Assembly: GCA_012517755.1 (NCBI GenBank) | Contig: JAAYUH010000062.1 | Location: 1 to 6,844 of the forward strand | Reading direction: 5' to 3' | Length of the DNA: 6,844 nt | Origin: a bacterium | GTDB lineage: Bacteria; Caldisericota; Caldisericia; B22-G15 | Shown here: positions 1 through 5,949 of the stretch, piece after piece | How positions within the stretch are numbered: position 1 is the stretch's first letter | Layout of the letters: each line of letters begins with the position of its first letter | Notes under the pieces: generated by a model | The model's input: the letters and a program-made list of their open reading frames with translations, nothing else | What the model was told of the DNA's origin: nothing | Databases searched by the model: none | Translations under genes and position numbers: made by a program

Positions 1-420
1 AGCAATACCACCTTTTTTAACTTTCTCAAAAACTCTTTCTATTCCAATTACTATTCTTTCTATACCTTTGTTAACTCCTTCCCCGAGATGTGAACCTGGA
101 TGGATAATTGTAAAAGGAATTTTTAATGAGTTACATCTTTCTAAATCATCAATTAAAGCATCTATTGATTTTTCAAAAATCTCTTCAGTTGGAGATGCAA
201 GATTAATCAAGTATGAAGTGTGAGCAACGACTTTCTTAATTTTTACCTTATTAAGGTTATTGAAATATTCTTCTATTTCTTCTTTCTCATAAGGTTTTGC
301 TTTCCATTGTCTCTGATTTTTTGTAAAAATCTGAATTGCTTTACATCCAATTTTTTCACCATTCAGAGGAGCATTTTTTACTCCACCTGCTATTGAAACA
401 TGTGCACCAAGTAGTCCCAT
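1..420 (-). CDS. nfo: Endonuclease IV (AP endonuclease), N-terminal part, cut by window edge
   Basis: Zinc-dependent apurinic/apyrimidinic endonuclease of the Nfo family, which cuts 5' to abasic sites in base-excision repair in the cytoplasm. Reading leftward from the ATG at 420 gives 140 uninterrupted codons, about half of the usual 280 or so residues. The start MGLLGAHVSIAGG matches the family N-terminus, followed by AIQIFTKNQRQW, VVAHTSYLINLASP (about residues 64-77) and IIHPGSHLGEG (105-115). His67 and His107 sit where the family places its first two zinc-ligand histidines (seen by motif; the ligand role is family knowledge). The remaining ligands lie outside the window. The gene is divergent from rex with an 84-bp gap. 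No Shine-Dalgarno sequence precedes the ATG, and a TATAAT lies 6 nt upstream, so the mRNA may be leaderless. Identity is near certain; only the C-terminal half is missing. Confidence 0.95.
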   Translation of the reverse strand, partial: MGLLGAHVSIAGGVKNAPLNGEKIGCKAIQIFTKNQRQWKAKPYEKEEIEEYFNNLNKVKIKKVVAHTSYLINLASPTEEIFEKSIDALIDDLERCNSLKIPFTIIHPGSHLGEGVNKGIERIVIGIERVFEKVKKGGIA

Positions 421-426
421 AAATAA

Positions 427-432
427 ATTATA
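427..432 (-). promoter_or_regulatory. Probable -10 box of nfo, leaderless arrangement
   Basis: On the minus strand this reads TATAAT exactly and ends 6 nt before the nfo ATG at 420. Standard -10 to +1 spacing would put transcription start at or within a base or two of the start codon. No convincing -35 hexamer lies 16-18 nt further upstream, and no ribosome-binding site can exist in the gap. The region is AT-rich, so a chance TATAAT is possible. Confidence 0.5.
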
Positions 433-467
433 ATATAAATTTGAGAAAAAAATTTTTTAGAGAAGAG

Positions 468-499
468 TTGAAAAATATAATAGTTTTATATAATATAAT
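468..499 (+). promoter_or_regulatory. Probable promoter of the rex operon
   Basis: A TTGAAA at 468-473 could be the -35 element. Downstream are overlapping -10 candidates: TATAAT at 489-494 (15-nt spacer), TAATAT at 491-496 (17-nt spacer) and TATAAT at 494-499 (20-nt spacer). Every register places +1 within about 5 nt of the rex ATG at 505, leaving no room for a Shine-Dalgarno site. No palindrome resembling the Rex operator (TTGTGAA-N4-TTCACAA type) is seen here, so autoregulation by Rex is not supported by the sequence. Confidence 0.5.
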
Positions 500-504
500 A
501 TTAA

Positions 505-1161
505 ATGAAAAACACGAAAAGAGAGAAAAAATTTTCAAACAAAACGATTGAAAGACTTGCTTTATACTATGAAATTTTAATCACTCTACCTTTTAAAAAA
601 AAGTATATTTCAAGTGAAGAAATAGGTAATCTTGCAGGTGTTTCTCCTTCAACAGTAAGACAGGATTTTTTATATTTCAATGAAATAGAGGGAAAAGCAA
701 AGATAGGGTATGAAGTAACGAAATTAAAAGAGGCATTGAGAAATATTTTTAAATTAAATTCAAAAACTCATGTAGTTATAGTTGGGGCAGGTAGTTTAGG
801 TCAGGCAATTGCAGGATATGATTCTTTTAAAAAAAGCAAAGTTGTTTTTGATTCATTTTTTGACAACAACCCAAATAAGATTGGAAGATTATTTAAAGGT
901 ATTTTTGTAAGAGATATAAAATATTTAAAAGATTACCTTAAAGAAAACAGAAGAATTAAAATAGTAGTTATATGCGTACCACCAAAAGAGGCTCAAAGTA
1001 TTGTAAATTTGGTTGTTGATTCAGGTATTAAAATTATATGGAATTTTTCACCAACAATATTGAAAGTTCCCTCAGATATTCTTGTTGAATATGAACATAT
1101 TGGTGTGAGTTTCTATAGATTATTATTTAAAAGAAAAACTATTAAAAAAGAGATAAAATGA
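505..1161 (+). CDS. rex: Redox-sensing transcriptional repressor Rex
   Basis: Dimeric repressor that senses the NADH/NAD+ ratio. In the family, NADH binding releases Rex from operators before fermentative and respiratory genes. At 218 residues it is near the usual 205-220. An N-terminal winged-helix domain (about 10-80) contains the helix-turn-helix SSEEIGNLAGVSPSTVRQDF, matching the family EQLGELxxVTxxQVRKDL pattern. The rest is a Rossmann fold: VVIVGAGSLGQA at 90-101 carries the GxGxxG dinucleotide loop, and FFDNNPNKIG at 118-127 has the Asp expected after the second strand. VICVPPKEAQ (155-164), WNFSPTILKVP (179-189) and a C-terminal swapping helix follow. It is first in the operon, and its stop overlaps the next start as ATGA. 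The ATG lacks a Shine-Dalgarno site. Which genes it controls cannot be read from this window. Confidence 0.95.
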   Translation: MKNTKREKKFSNKTIERLALYYEILITLPFKKKYISSEEIGNLAGVSPSTVRQDFLYFNEIEGKAKIGYEVTKLKEALRNIFKLNSKTHVVIVGAGSLGQAIAGYDSFKKSKVVFDSFFDNNPNKIGRLFKGIFVRDIKYLKDYLKENRRIKIVVICVPPKEAQSIVNLVVDSGIKIIWNFSPTILKVPSDILVEYEHIGVSFYRLLFKRKTIKKEIK

Positions 1162-2222
1162 AAATTCCACCTATTACGCTTATTAGGAAAGATTATGAAT
1201 CTTTGAAAAATAAAGTTAAACTTTTAACTTCAGAAGAAGTTAGTGAAATTATTTTAATGCAATCAGTTGAAGGTCATGCACATAATGGACATGGAGAATT
1301 CAATGGTAAGAAATATGTTGATACAACTTTAAATGATATAGTTTTTTCATTAGGATATGATCAATTTGCAGTAAGAAGCGCAAGGCAGGGTTTAATAGAT
1401 GAAATTTATGATTTTGTTGATAGAGTATTAAAAGGTGAAAAAATTGATAGATTGTTAAATAAAAAAGGTGATCCAATTTTAAGAGTTCCTATATTTAACT
1501 ATCTTGAGATAAATCCAAAAGATGTTCTTTTAGGGCTTTATCTTGGAGGTCATATGGATAATTATGAAACAAGAAGAGAGGTTGAAAAAATATACAACAT
1601 TGAAATTGGTGGAGGTAAAAACTACCTTGTTGATTTTGAAGTAATGGAAAAATTAAATATTGATGCTGAATACCTTGCTCATGAAAATAATGAAGATAAG
1701 ATGGAATATTATAGAAAAGCAGGATTGTTACTTGATATAAATGAAGATAATTATGAGGAATTTTTATATCATCCAACTATAAGATTTCAATATATTAGAC
1801 AAAAAAAGGGAACTGGTGTTTCAGATGATCTTGCTCTTCTATTTGGAGGGAAACTCTATTCAAAATCTGTTGCTCTTGGTATTTATCTTGCAGATGCAAT
1901 TGATACTCTTGATAAGTACACCACAAAGTTTTGTGAACAGGATTTTGAACTTGCAAAAATGATCGAAGAAAGTGGAATATTAAAAATAGATAATAATGAT
2001 ATATATAAATTTATTTTTTTAATAATAAATCCATACAAAGATTATCCTGATTCATCTCAGAGATATTTCCTTGAAATAAATGATAAATATAATATAACTC
2101 CTCTTGAGGCACATCTTATGTTTATTGATGGTATAAAACCACCAGAATTTGAGGTCTCTTTTGAAAGAGAATTGAACTATGTGATTTACAATTATGTTGA
2201 AGAAAAGTTGAGAAGTGTTTGA
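1158..2222 (+). CDS. Unrecognised 354-residue protein with a HAHNGHG motif, between rex and holB
   Basis: I do not recognise the family. It is a soluble, acidic protein with no signal peptide or membrane segment. Notable features are a histidine cluster VEGHAHNGHGEFNG at about 38-51 (His40, His42, His45, Glu47), followed by NDIVFSLGYDQFAVRSARQG at 59-78, a GLYLGGHMDNYETRREVE segment at 126-143 (His132), a glycine stretch IGGGKN at 150-155, and HPTIRFQYIRQKKGTGVSDD at 205-224. The histidine and acidic residues could form a metal site, but this is inference only. The ATG overlaps the rex stop by 4 nt with a weak purine stretch (AAGAGA) before it, and the 3' end overlaps holB by 8 nt, so it is almost certainly co-translated with its neighbours. 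Full-length and consistent in codon use with the rest of the operon, it is a real gene of unknown role. Confidence 0.9.
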   Translation: MKIPPITLIRKDYESLKNKVKLLTSEEVSEIILMQSVEGHAHNGHGEFNGKKYVDTTLNDIVFSLGYDQFAVRSARQGLIDEIYDFVDRVLKGEKIDRLLNKKGDPILRVPIFNYLEINPKDVLLGLYLGGHMDNYETRREVEKIYNIEIGGGKNYLVDFEVMEKLNIDAEYLAHENNEDKMEYYRKAGLLLDINEDNYEEFLYHPTIRFQYIRQKKGTGVSDDLALLFGGKLYSKSVALGIYLADAIDTLDKYTTKFCEQDFELAKMIEESGILKIDNNDIYKFIFLIINPYKDYPDSSQRYFLEINDKYNITPLEAHLMFIDGIKPPEFEVSFERELNYVIYNYVEEKLRSV

Positions 2223-3147
2223 TAATATAATAGGTCAGGATATACCAAAAAAGATTTTAATTAATATCGTAAAAACAAAGAAAATTCCAAACTCTTTTCT
2301 TTTTTATGGAAAAGAGGGAATTGGAAAATTACTTGTAGCAAAAGAGTTTGGTAGAGAAATTAATGAATATAAGGAAAAAGAGTTTGTAAAAGATATATAT
2401 ATTATTGAAAATGATAAGAGTATTGGGATTGATGATATAAGAAAGGCAAAAGAGTTAAGTTTCATAAATCCAGAAAGAAATTACAAAGTTATAATAATAA
2501 ATGATGCTCATAATCTAACTCAAGAGGCTTCGAATAGTTTCTTAAAAGTTCTTGAAGAACCCTCAAAAAGAACCATTTTTATTCTTATAACCCAATTTCC
2601 AGAAAAACTTTTAGAAACAATAAAATCGAGATGTTTTAAAATACATTTTTCGCCTATCAATAGAGATTTGATAAAAGATTTCCTAAGTAAAAAAATAGAA
2701 GATGTTGATAAAATTGATCTCTTATCAAGAATTTGTGACGGAAGTTTTAAAAAAGCTCTTTTTATGACAGATGAAGAATATTTCATAAAAAGAAAAAAAA
2801 GAATTTTGGGTTTTTTATCTTTTTTAAAAAGAGAAAAACCATATATTGAGTTTTTAAAAGAAGTATCATCAGAAGAAAATATAAGAGAAGTAATAATATT
2901 TTATGAAGAGGTTATTTCTGATATGATAGTTATGAAAAGAAGTACAGATGAGTCTCTTGTTTTAAATATTGATTTTCTAAAAGATCTCTATGAAACACAA
3001 GTTCTGTTTTCTATTGAAAATTTGTTAAAAACAGGAGAACTACTTTTTGATTTTGAGAAGAAAATAGAATATAATATTAATTTGGCACTTTCATTAAGAG
3101 AGCTTCTTTTGGGAATATTAGAATTAACTGGAGGTCTTTATGTATAG
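2215..3147 (+). CDS. holB: DNA polymerase III subunit delta-prime (clamp loader)
   Basis: Clamp-loader subunit of the replicative polymerase, a AAA+ fold protein that with delta and tau/gamma loads the beta sliding clamp. The start FDNIIGQDIPKKIL is typical. The P-loop is GKEGIGKL at 32-39, with Leu where Thr/Ser would be expected, consistent with the usual non-hydrolysing delta-prime. VIIINDAHNLTQEASN (92-107) is the Walker B-like/DAD region, FLKVLEEPS (109-117) the family LEEP motif and IKSRC (136-140) the SRC motif. The cysteine-rich zinc module found in many homologues, between P-loop and Walker B, is absent, giving a shorter N-terminal domain; total length 310. The start is GTG at 2215, overlapping the upstream stop by 8 nt with no clear Shine-Dalgarno site, so translation is probably coupled. 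DnaX is a less likely alternative given the degenerate P-loop and small size. Confidence 0.9.
   Translation: MFDNIIGQDIPKKILINIVKTKKIPNSFLFYGKEGIGKLLVAKEFGREINEYKEKEFVKDIYIIENDKSIGIDDIRKAKELSFINPERNYKVIIINDAHNLTQEASNSFLKVLEEPSKRTIFILITQFPEKLLETIKSRCFKIHFSPINRDLIKDFLSKKIEDVDKIDLLSRICDGSFKKALFMTDEEYFIKRKKRILGFLSFLKREKPYIEFLKEVSSEENIREVIIFYEEVISDMIVMKRSTDESLVLNIDFLKDLYETQVLFSIENLLKTGELLFDFEKKIEYNINLALSLRELLLGILELTGGLYV
3130..3134 (+). promoter_or_regulatory. Ribosome-binding site of ricT
   Basis: GGAGG lies inside the last codons of holB, 5 nt before the ATG at 3140. It is the only strong Shine-Dalgarno site in the four-gene operon and supports ATG 3140 as the ricT start despite the 8-nt overlap with holB. 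Confidence 0.8.
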
Positions 3148-3940
3148 ATATATATTTGTCAAACTTATTTATCTTGATAAAAGGAATTATCTTTGTGAAA
3201 TTGATCAAGACATTGATTTGAATAAGTATGAGAAAGTAGTAATCGAGAGGGATAAATGTGAAGAGGCTGGAGAAGTAAGGTCTGATATTTTTGAAACAGA
3301 AGAGAGAAAAGAGTCGATTTGTAAATTTATAAGGATTTTAAATAAAGAAGATGAAAAAAATTTATGCGATAATGTCGGTTTAGAAAAAAAAGCATTAGAG
3401 ATTTGTAAAACAAAAGTTGAAAAATATGGATTAAATATGAATTTAATCCTATCCCATTACTCTCTTGATAGAAAGAAATTGACCTTCTACTTTACATCAG
3501 ATTCAAGAGTTGATTTTAGAAATCTTGTAAAAGATCTTGCGTCAACCTTTAAGACAAGAATTGAATTGTGGCAAATAGGACCAAGGGATGAAGTTAAAAT
3601 AGTTGGTGGACTTGGAGATTGTGGCAGAGAATTATGCTGTTCAAGGTTTTTATCTGACTTCAAAACTATAACTCTTGAGATGGCAAGAAAGCAAAGTTTA
3701 AATGTTAATCCAAATAAAATTTCTGGTATTTGTGGAAGATTAAAATGTTGTTTATATTATGAACTTCCAATTTATGAAGAACTTGAGAATTCTTATCCCT
3801 CAATTGATGAAGAGGTTGAAGTTGAAGATAAAAAAGGAAAAGTTTTTTCAATATCTCCATTCAAAGGAACTGTTTTTATAGAATTTCAAGATGGAATGCA
3901 AAAAGAATATAAACTCGAAGAGATAAAACGTTTAAAATAA
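3140..3940 (+). CDS. ricT: PSP1-domain protein RicT (YaaT)
   Basis: Member of the PSP1/YaaT family. In Bacillus subtilis RicT forms the RicA-RicF-RicT (Y-complex) assembly, which carries Fe-S clusters and promotes RNase Y-dependent mRNA maturation, with effects on competence, sporulation and biofilm formation. At 266 residues it is of normal size. The PSP1 core covers about 85-210: LTFYFTSDSRVDFRNLVKDL (114-133), TRIELWQIGPRDEVKIVGGL (139-158), then two cysteine motifs, GDCGRELCCSRF (C161, C166, C167) and GICGRLKCCLYYE (C198, C203, C204), the conserved set implicated in cluster binding. A basic/acidic C-terminal strand region follows. Five further cysteines occur in the N-terminal third (19, 40, 61, 76, 89). 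It is last in the operon, after holB, the order also seen in Firmicutes. No hairpin-plus-T terminator is visible after the stop; a convergent tRNA gene begins 33 nt on. Confidence 0.92.
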   Translation: MYRYIFVKLIYLDKRNYLCEIDQDIDLNKYEKVVIERDKCEEAGEVRSDIFETEERKESICKFIRILNKEDEKNLCDNVGLEKKALEICKTKVEKYGLNMNLILSHYSLDRKKLTFYFTSDSRVDFRNLVKDLASTFKTRIELWQIGPRDEVKIVGGLGDCGRELCCSRFLSDFKTITLEMARKQSLNVNPNKISGICGRLKCCLYYELPIYEELENSYPSIDEEVEVEDKKGKVFSISPFKGTVFIEFQDGMQKEYKLEEIKRLK

Positions 3941-3973
3941 TGGAATTGGGTCTTGCAATAACATATTTTAATA

Positions 3974-4050
3974 TGGTGGGCCTCTCTGGACTCGAACCAG
4001 AGACCTCATCCTTATCAGGGATGCGCTCTAACCAACTGAGCTAGAGGCCC
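3974..4050 (-). tRNA. tRNA-Ile (anticodon GAU), CCA encoded
   Basis: Read on the minus strand, a complete cloverleaf is seen. The acceptor stem GGGCCTC/GAGGCCC has seven perfect pairs. The D-arm is GCTC-AGTTGGTTA-GAGC, and the anticodon stem CATCC/GGATG encloses the loop CTGATAA with anticodon GAT at 4016-4014. The variable loop is AGGTC, and the T-arm is TCTGG-TTCGAGT-CCAGA. The discriminator is A, and the 3' CCA is genomically encoded (3974-3976). Without the CCA it is 74 nt. It decodes AUC/AUU isoleucine codons. It stands alone here, not in an rRNA operon, convergent with ricT, and has its own strong promoter. Confidence 0.98.
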
Positions 4051-4058
4051 TTATCCAT

Positions 4059-4086
4059 ATTATAAAAATTTTTATTCTATTGTCAA
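4059..4086 (-). promoter_or_regulatory. Consensus promoter of tRNA-Ile
   Basis: On the minus strand TTGACA (4086-4081) and TATAAT (4064-4059) are separated by 16 nt, both perfect sigma-70-type hexamers. Transcription would begin about 4051-4053, leaving almost no 5' leader before the mature tRNA end at 4050. The -35 hexamer overlaps the TGA stop codon of the upstream membrane-protein gene. Confidence 0.85.
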
Positions 4087-4721
4087 GTTAATTGAGTTTC
4101 TTCGTAAATATCTGGAAGAGAGAAGAAACTTATAATTTCAAATATTACCCCAACGAGAATAATTATAAATCCTACACCAAATAATATAGTCAAAATAGAT
4201 CCAATAAAAATAAGAATTCCTGCAGTTTTAAAATTGTCAATCTTAATTTTTTCAACTAATTTATCAAAGCTACTTTTTGTGAAATATCCAGCAATAACAA
4301 AAATTACCCAAGCGATAGCAAGAATCAAAACAAGTATCCAAATCTTACTTCCAATTATGGTAAGAAATTCTTTTATTTTAGGGAAACCTCCAAAACGATT
4401 AAACTCTCTTATCCCAAAATCATTAAATCCATTCCAATTGTTAAAATTTTCAAATTTATCAAGATTTTTAACCACAGCATTAAAGAAAAAGATAATTGAA
4501 CCAATAATTGCAGTAACCCCAGATACAAAATATAGAATTATTGAAATTAAATAATTTGTGAATATAGGTTTATCTTTTACTTTGTCTGAAATTTCTTTTA
4601 TAGCAATTGCTGTAAGTATGAAACCCACAATTGATAAAATCCAACCAATAACTGGAATAATAAAACAAAGTATAAATATTGCTCCTAATCCACCTAAAAT
4701 CTTAGGCTGTTTAAGTTCCAT
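4083..4721 (-). CDS. DUF996-like multi-pass membrane protein
   Basis: A 212-residue integral membrane protein resembling the uncharacterised DUF996 family, which is found in archaea and thermophilic bacteria. The evidence is the N-terminus with KILGGLGAIF, a following hydrophobic pair of helices, and IKEISDKVKDKPIFTNYLI at 41-59. Predicted membrane segments are at about 10-24, 26-42, 56-82, 125-147 and 166-199, the last long enough for two. Between the third and fourth lies a polar loop (84-118) unusually rich in Asn, Phe and Gly. No catalytic motif is seen and no function is known. The start is secure: AAGGAGG ends 5 nt before the ATG. A plausible promoter lies just upstream. The stop codon overlaps the tRNA-Ile promoter. 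The family call is from memory of pattern, not a search. Confidence 0.8.
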   Translation of the reverse strand: MELKQPKILGGLGAIFILCFIIPVIGWILSIVGFILTAIAIKEISDKVKDKPIFTNYLISIILYFVSGVTAIIGSIIFFFNAVVKNLDKFENFNNWNGFNDFGIREFNRFGGFPKIKEFLTIIGSKIWILVLILAIAWVIFVIAGYFTKSSFDKLVEKIKIDNFKTAGILIFIGSILTILFGVGFIIILVGVIFEIISFFSLPDIYEETQLT

Positions 4722-4726
4722 AAAAA

Positions 4727-4733
4727 CCTCCTT
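4727..4733 (-). promoter_or_regulatory. Ribosome-binding site of the DUF996-like gene
   Basis: AAGGAGG on the minus strand, 5 nt before ATG 4721. It is a strong site and fixes the start. Confidence 0.85.
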
Positions 4734-4753
4734 ATAAATAAATCTGTAAATAT

Positions 4754-4782
4754 ATACTATATATCACATATAATTGTTACAA
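4754..4782 (-). promoter_or_regulatory. Probable promoter of the DUF996-like gene
   Basis: On the minus strand, TTGTAA (4782-4777), a 17-nt spacer, then TAGTAT (4759-4754). Expected start of transcription is near 4747, giving a leader of roughly 25 nt that includes the Shine-Dalgarno site. It lies immediately after the stop of the upstream gene (4785). No terminator hairpin for that gene is visible, so read-through is also possible. Confidence 0.45.
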
Positions 4783-4784
4783 AA

Positions 4785-5921
4785 TTAATATCTTAGTAAA
4801 ACTCCTATGCCACCATTTAAATCGAGTTTTTTTGCTAAATCTTTATGAATTATATATAAATCACTTTTATATTTTTCTGCTAAATTATGAATGTTAAATC
4901 TCAAATCATCAATATCAAATTCTTTTGAATTACATATTGGGCAAATTTCTTTTTCCATAAAAATATAAGAACAATTTTTACAAATATTAACCAATTTACT
5001 AAAATTTTCAGATAATACAATTCTATTAACTCTTCCATCTTGAATGAATTTTAATGAAGCGAAGCTTCCAACAGCTGCGAGATTTCCTGTAGATGCTCTT
5101 TCTAAAAGTTCATTTAAAATTTTTTCTTCCTCATTCATTTTTATTTCTTCTAATTTTTCAATTGATATATTTAAAATATCTTGAAATGTTGCATTAGAAG
5201 GAGTTACAAGTTTTGAAAAAATATTTGAATTTGGTTCAATATTCAGAAATTCATCTATATTTTCTTCACTATCAGAAGTAACGAAAATAGTTTTTAGGCC
5301 TTCACTATTTTTTAAAACATTCATCTTGAACTCTTTTAAAATTTTATTTATTTGTAGATTATATCTTTTTTTATATGCATCTTTTAGGGTTCCACCTCCT
5401 ATGGCACCAACTGTAACATCTCCCTTAGGAACAGAAGGTGGCATTAAATGTTTTCTTCTCCAAGAAGATGTATCAATTGATGGTACAGTTTGTATAATTC
5501 CACTCTCCTTATAAAGATTTATTTTATAAAATTCAAATTTTTTCAATGATATATTTACAATACCAAAATCTGGGTTTTCAATTATTGCCCAATAAAATTG
5601 GTAAAGATTTGGAAAACCAAAGTATATTTCATTTCTTAAAGGAAAATTATAAAAATATTCATAAACCTTCTTTGGAGTTGAAAAAATAAAAAGAGATTTC
5701 CCTTTTATTCTTATTGTTTCTAAATGATTTAATAGATTATTTTTTGATTCTAAAAAATAATTTAAGTCCTCTTTTTTAATTTTATTTGATAGATTATCAA
5801 TTCCATTTTTGGCAAAACTTAATAGTTCATTTTTATAAGATGAAACATTAATATTTGAATAAAAAGATATACCTTTTTCATCTTTAAATTCTGTAAGTTC
5901 CTTAAACTTCTCATAAATCAT
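4785..5921 (-). CDS. Bacterial eRF1-like (baeRF/VLRF1-type) release-factor homologue with zinc ribbon
   Basis: The C-terminal half resembles domain 3 of archaeal/eukaryotic eRF1 and Pelota. It has TGNLAAVGSFASLKFIQDGR (a TGxxxYGxxxxxxALxxGAV-like strand-helix), VNRIVLSEN, a four-cysteine zinc ribbon CKNC...CPIC, and a terminal GGIGVLLRY equivalent to eRF1 GGIGGILRY. Numbering here counts from the in-frame GTG at 5930, three codons upstream: zinc Cys 317, 320, 330, 333. The middle domain starts near 120 (GIVNISLKKFEFYKI), contains WRRKH (157-161), and has VGAIGGGTLKDAYKKR (174-189) where eRF1 has its GGQ loop and following helix; Gly180 replaces the catalytic Gln. The known relatives, described by comparative genomics as baeRFs, are thought to act on stalled or terminating ribosomes; the role here is inferred. 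ATG 5921 gives 378 residues and is preferred because AAGGAGG ends 8 nt before it, whereas the GTG overlaps that site. Confidence 0.8.
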   Translation of the reverse strand: MIYEKFKELTEFKDEKGISFYSNINVSSYKNELLSFAKNGIDNLSNKIKKEDLNYFLESKNNLLNHLETIRIKGKSLFIFSTPKKVYEYFYNFPLRNEIYFGFPNLYQFYWAIIENPDFGIVNISLKKFEFYKINLYKESGIIQTVPSIDTSSWRRKHLMPPSVPKGDVTVGAIGGGTLKDAYKKRYNLQINKILKEFKMNVLKNSEGLKTIFVTSDSEENIDEFLNIEPNSNIFSKLVTPSNATFQDILNISIEKLEEIKMNEEEKILNELLERASTGNLAAVGSFASLKFIQDGRVNRIVLSENFSKLVNICKNCSYIFMEKEICPICNSKEFDIDDLRFNIHNLAEKYKSDLYIIHKDLAKKLDLNGGIGVLLRY

Positions 5922-5929
5922 AATAGCCA

Positions 5930-5936
5930 CCTCCTT
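5930..5936 (-). promoter_or_regulatory. Ribosome-binding site that sets the baeRF-like start at 5921
   Basis: AAGGAGG on the minus strand ends 8 nt before ATG 5921. A longer frame beginning with GTG at 5930 would share its first base with this site and cannot use it, so the shorter start is chosen. Confidence 0.85.
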
Positions 5937-5949
5937 ATATTTTCTTAAT

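Noticed and set aside
441..460. TTGAGA-A-run/T-run as a Rex autoregulatory operator
   Set aside because: It is not a match to TTGTGAA-N4-TTCACAA, and the palindrome is only an A-run next to a T-run in an AT-rich gap.
1495..1776. Open frame on the minus strand inside the unknown protein gene
   Set aside because: It lies wholly within a well-supported plus-strand gene, has low-complexity sequence and no Shine-Dalgarno site.
2520..2786. Open frame on the minus strand inside holB
   Set aside because: Opposite-strand shadow of conserved delta-prime coding sequence.
3191..3208. TTGTGAAATTGATCAA as a Rex-binding site
   Set aside because: Only the left half fits the Rex consensus, and it sits inside ricT coding sequence.
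3941..3973. Terminator for ricT or tRNA-Ile
   Set aside because: No hairpin followed by a T-run in either direction could be found in this 33-nt gap.
3970..4060. AATATGG/CCATATT pairing that would extend the tRNA acceptor stem
   Set aside because: The 5' arm overlaps the -10 box of the tRNA promoter and so would not be in the transcript.
4234..4554. Plus-strand open frame inside the DUF996-like gene
   Set aside because: Antisense shadow of a membrane protein with a strong ribosome-binding site; no family resemblance.
5326..5514. Plus-strand 62-codon frame inside the eRF1-like gene
   Set aside because: Antisense shadow with no credible start signal or similarity.
5922..5930. GTG at 5930 as the start of the eRF1-like gene
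   Set aside because: The GTG shares a base with the Shine-Dalgarno site; ATG 5921 has an 8-nt spacing and fits better.
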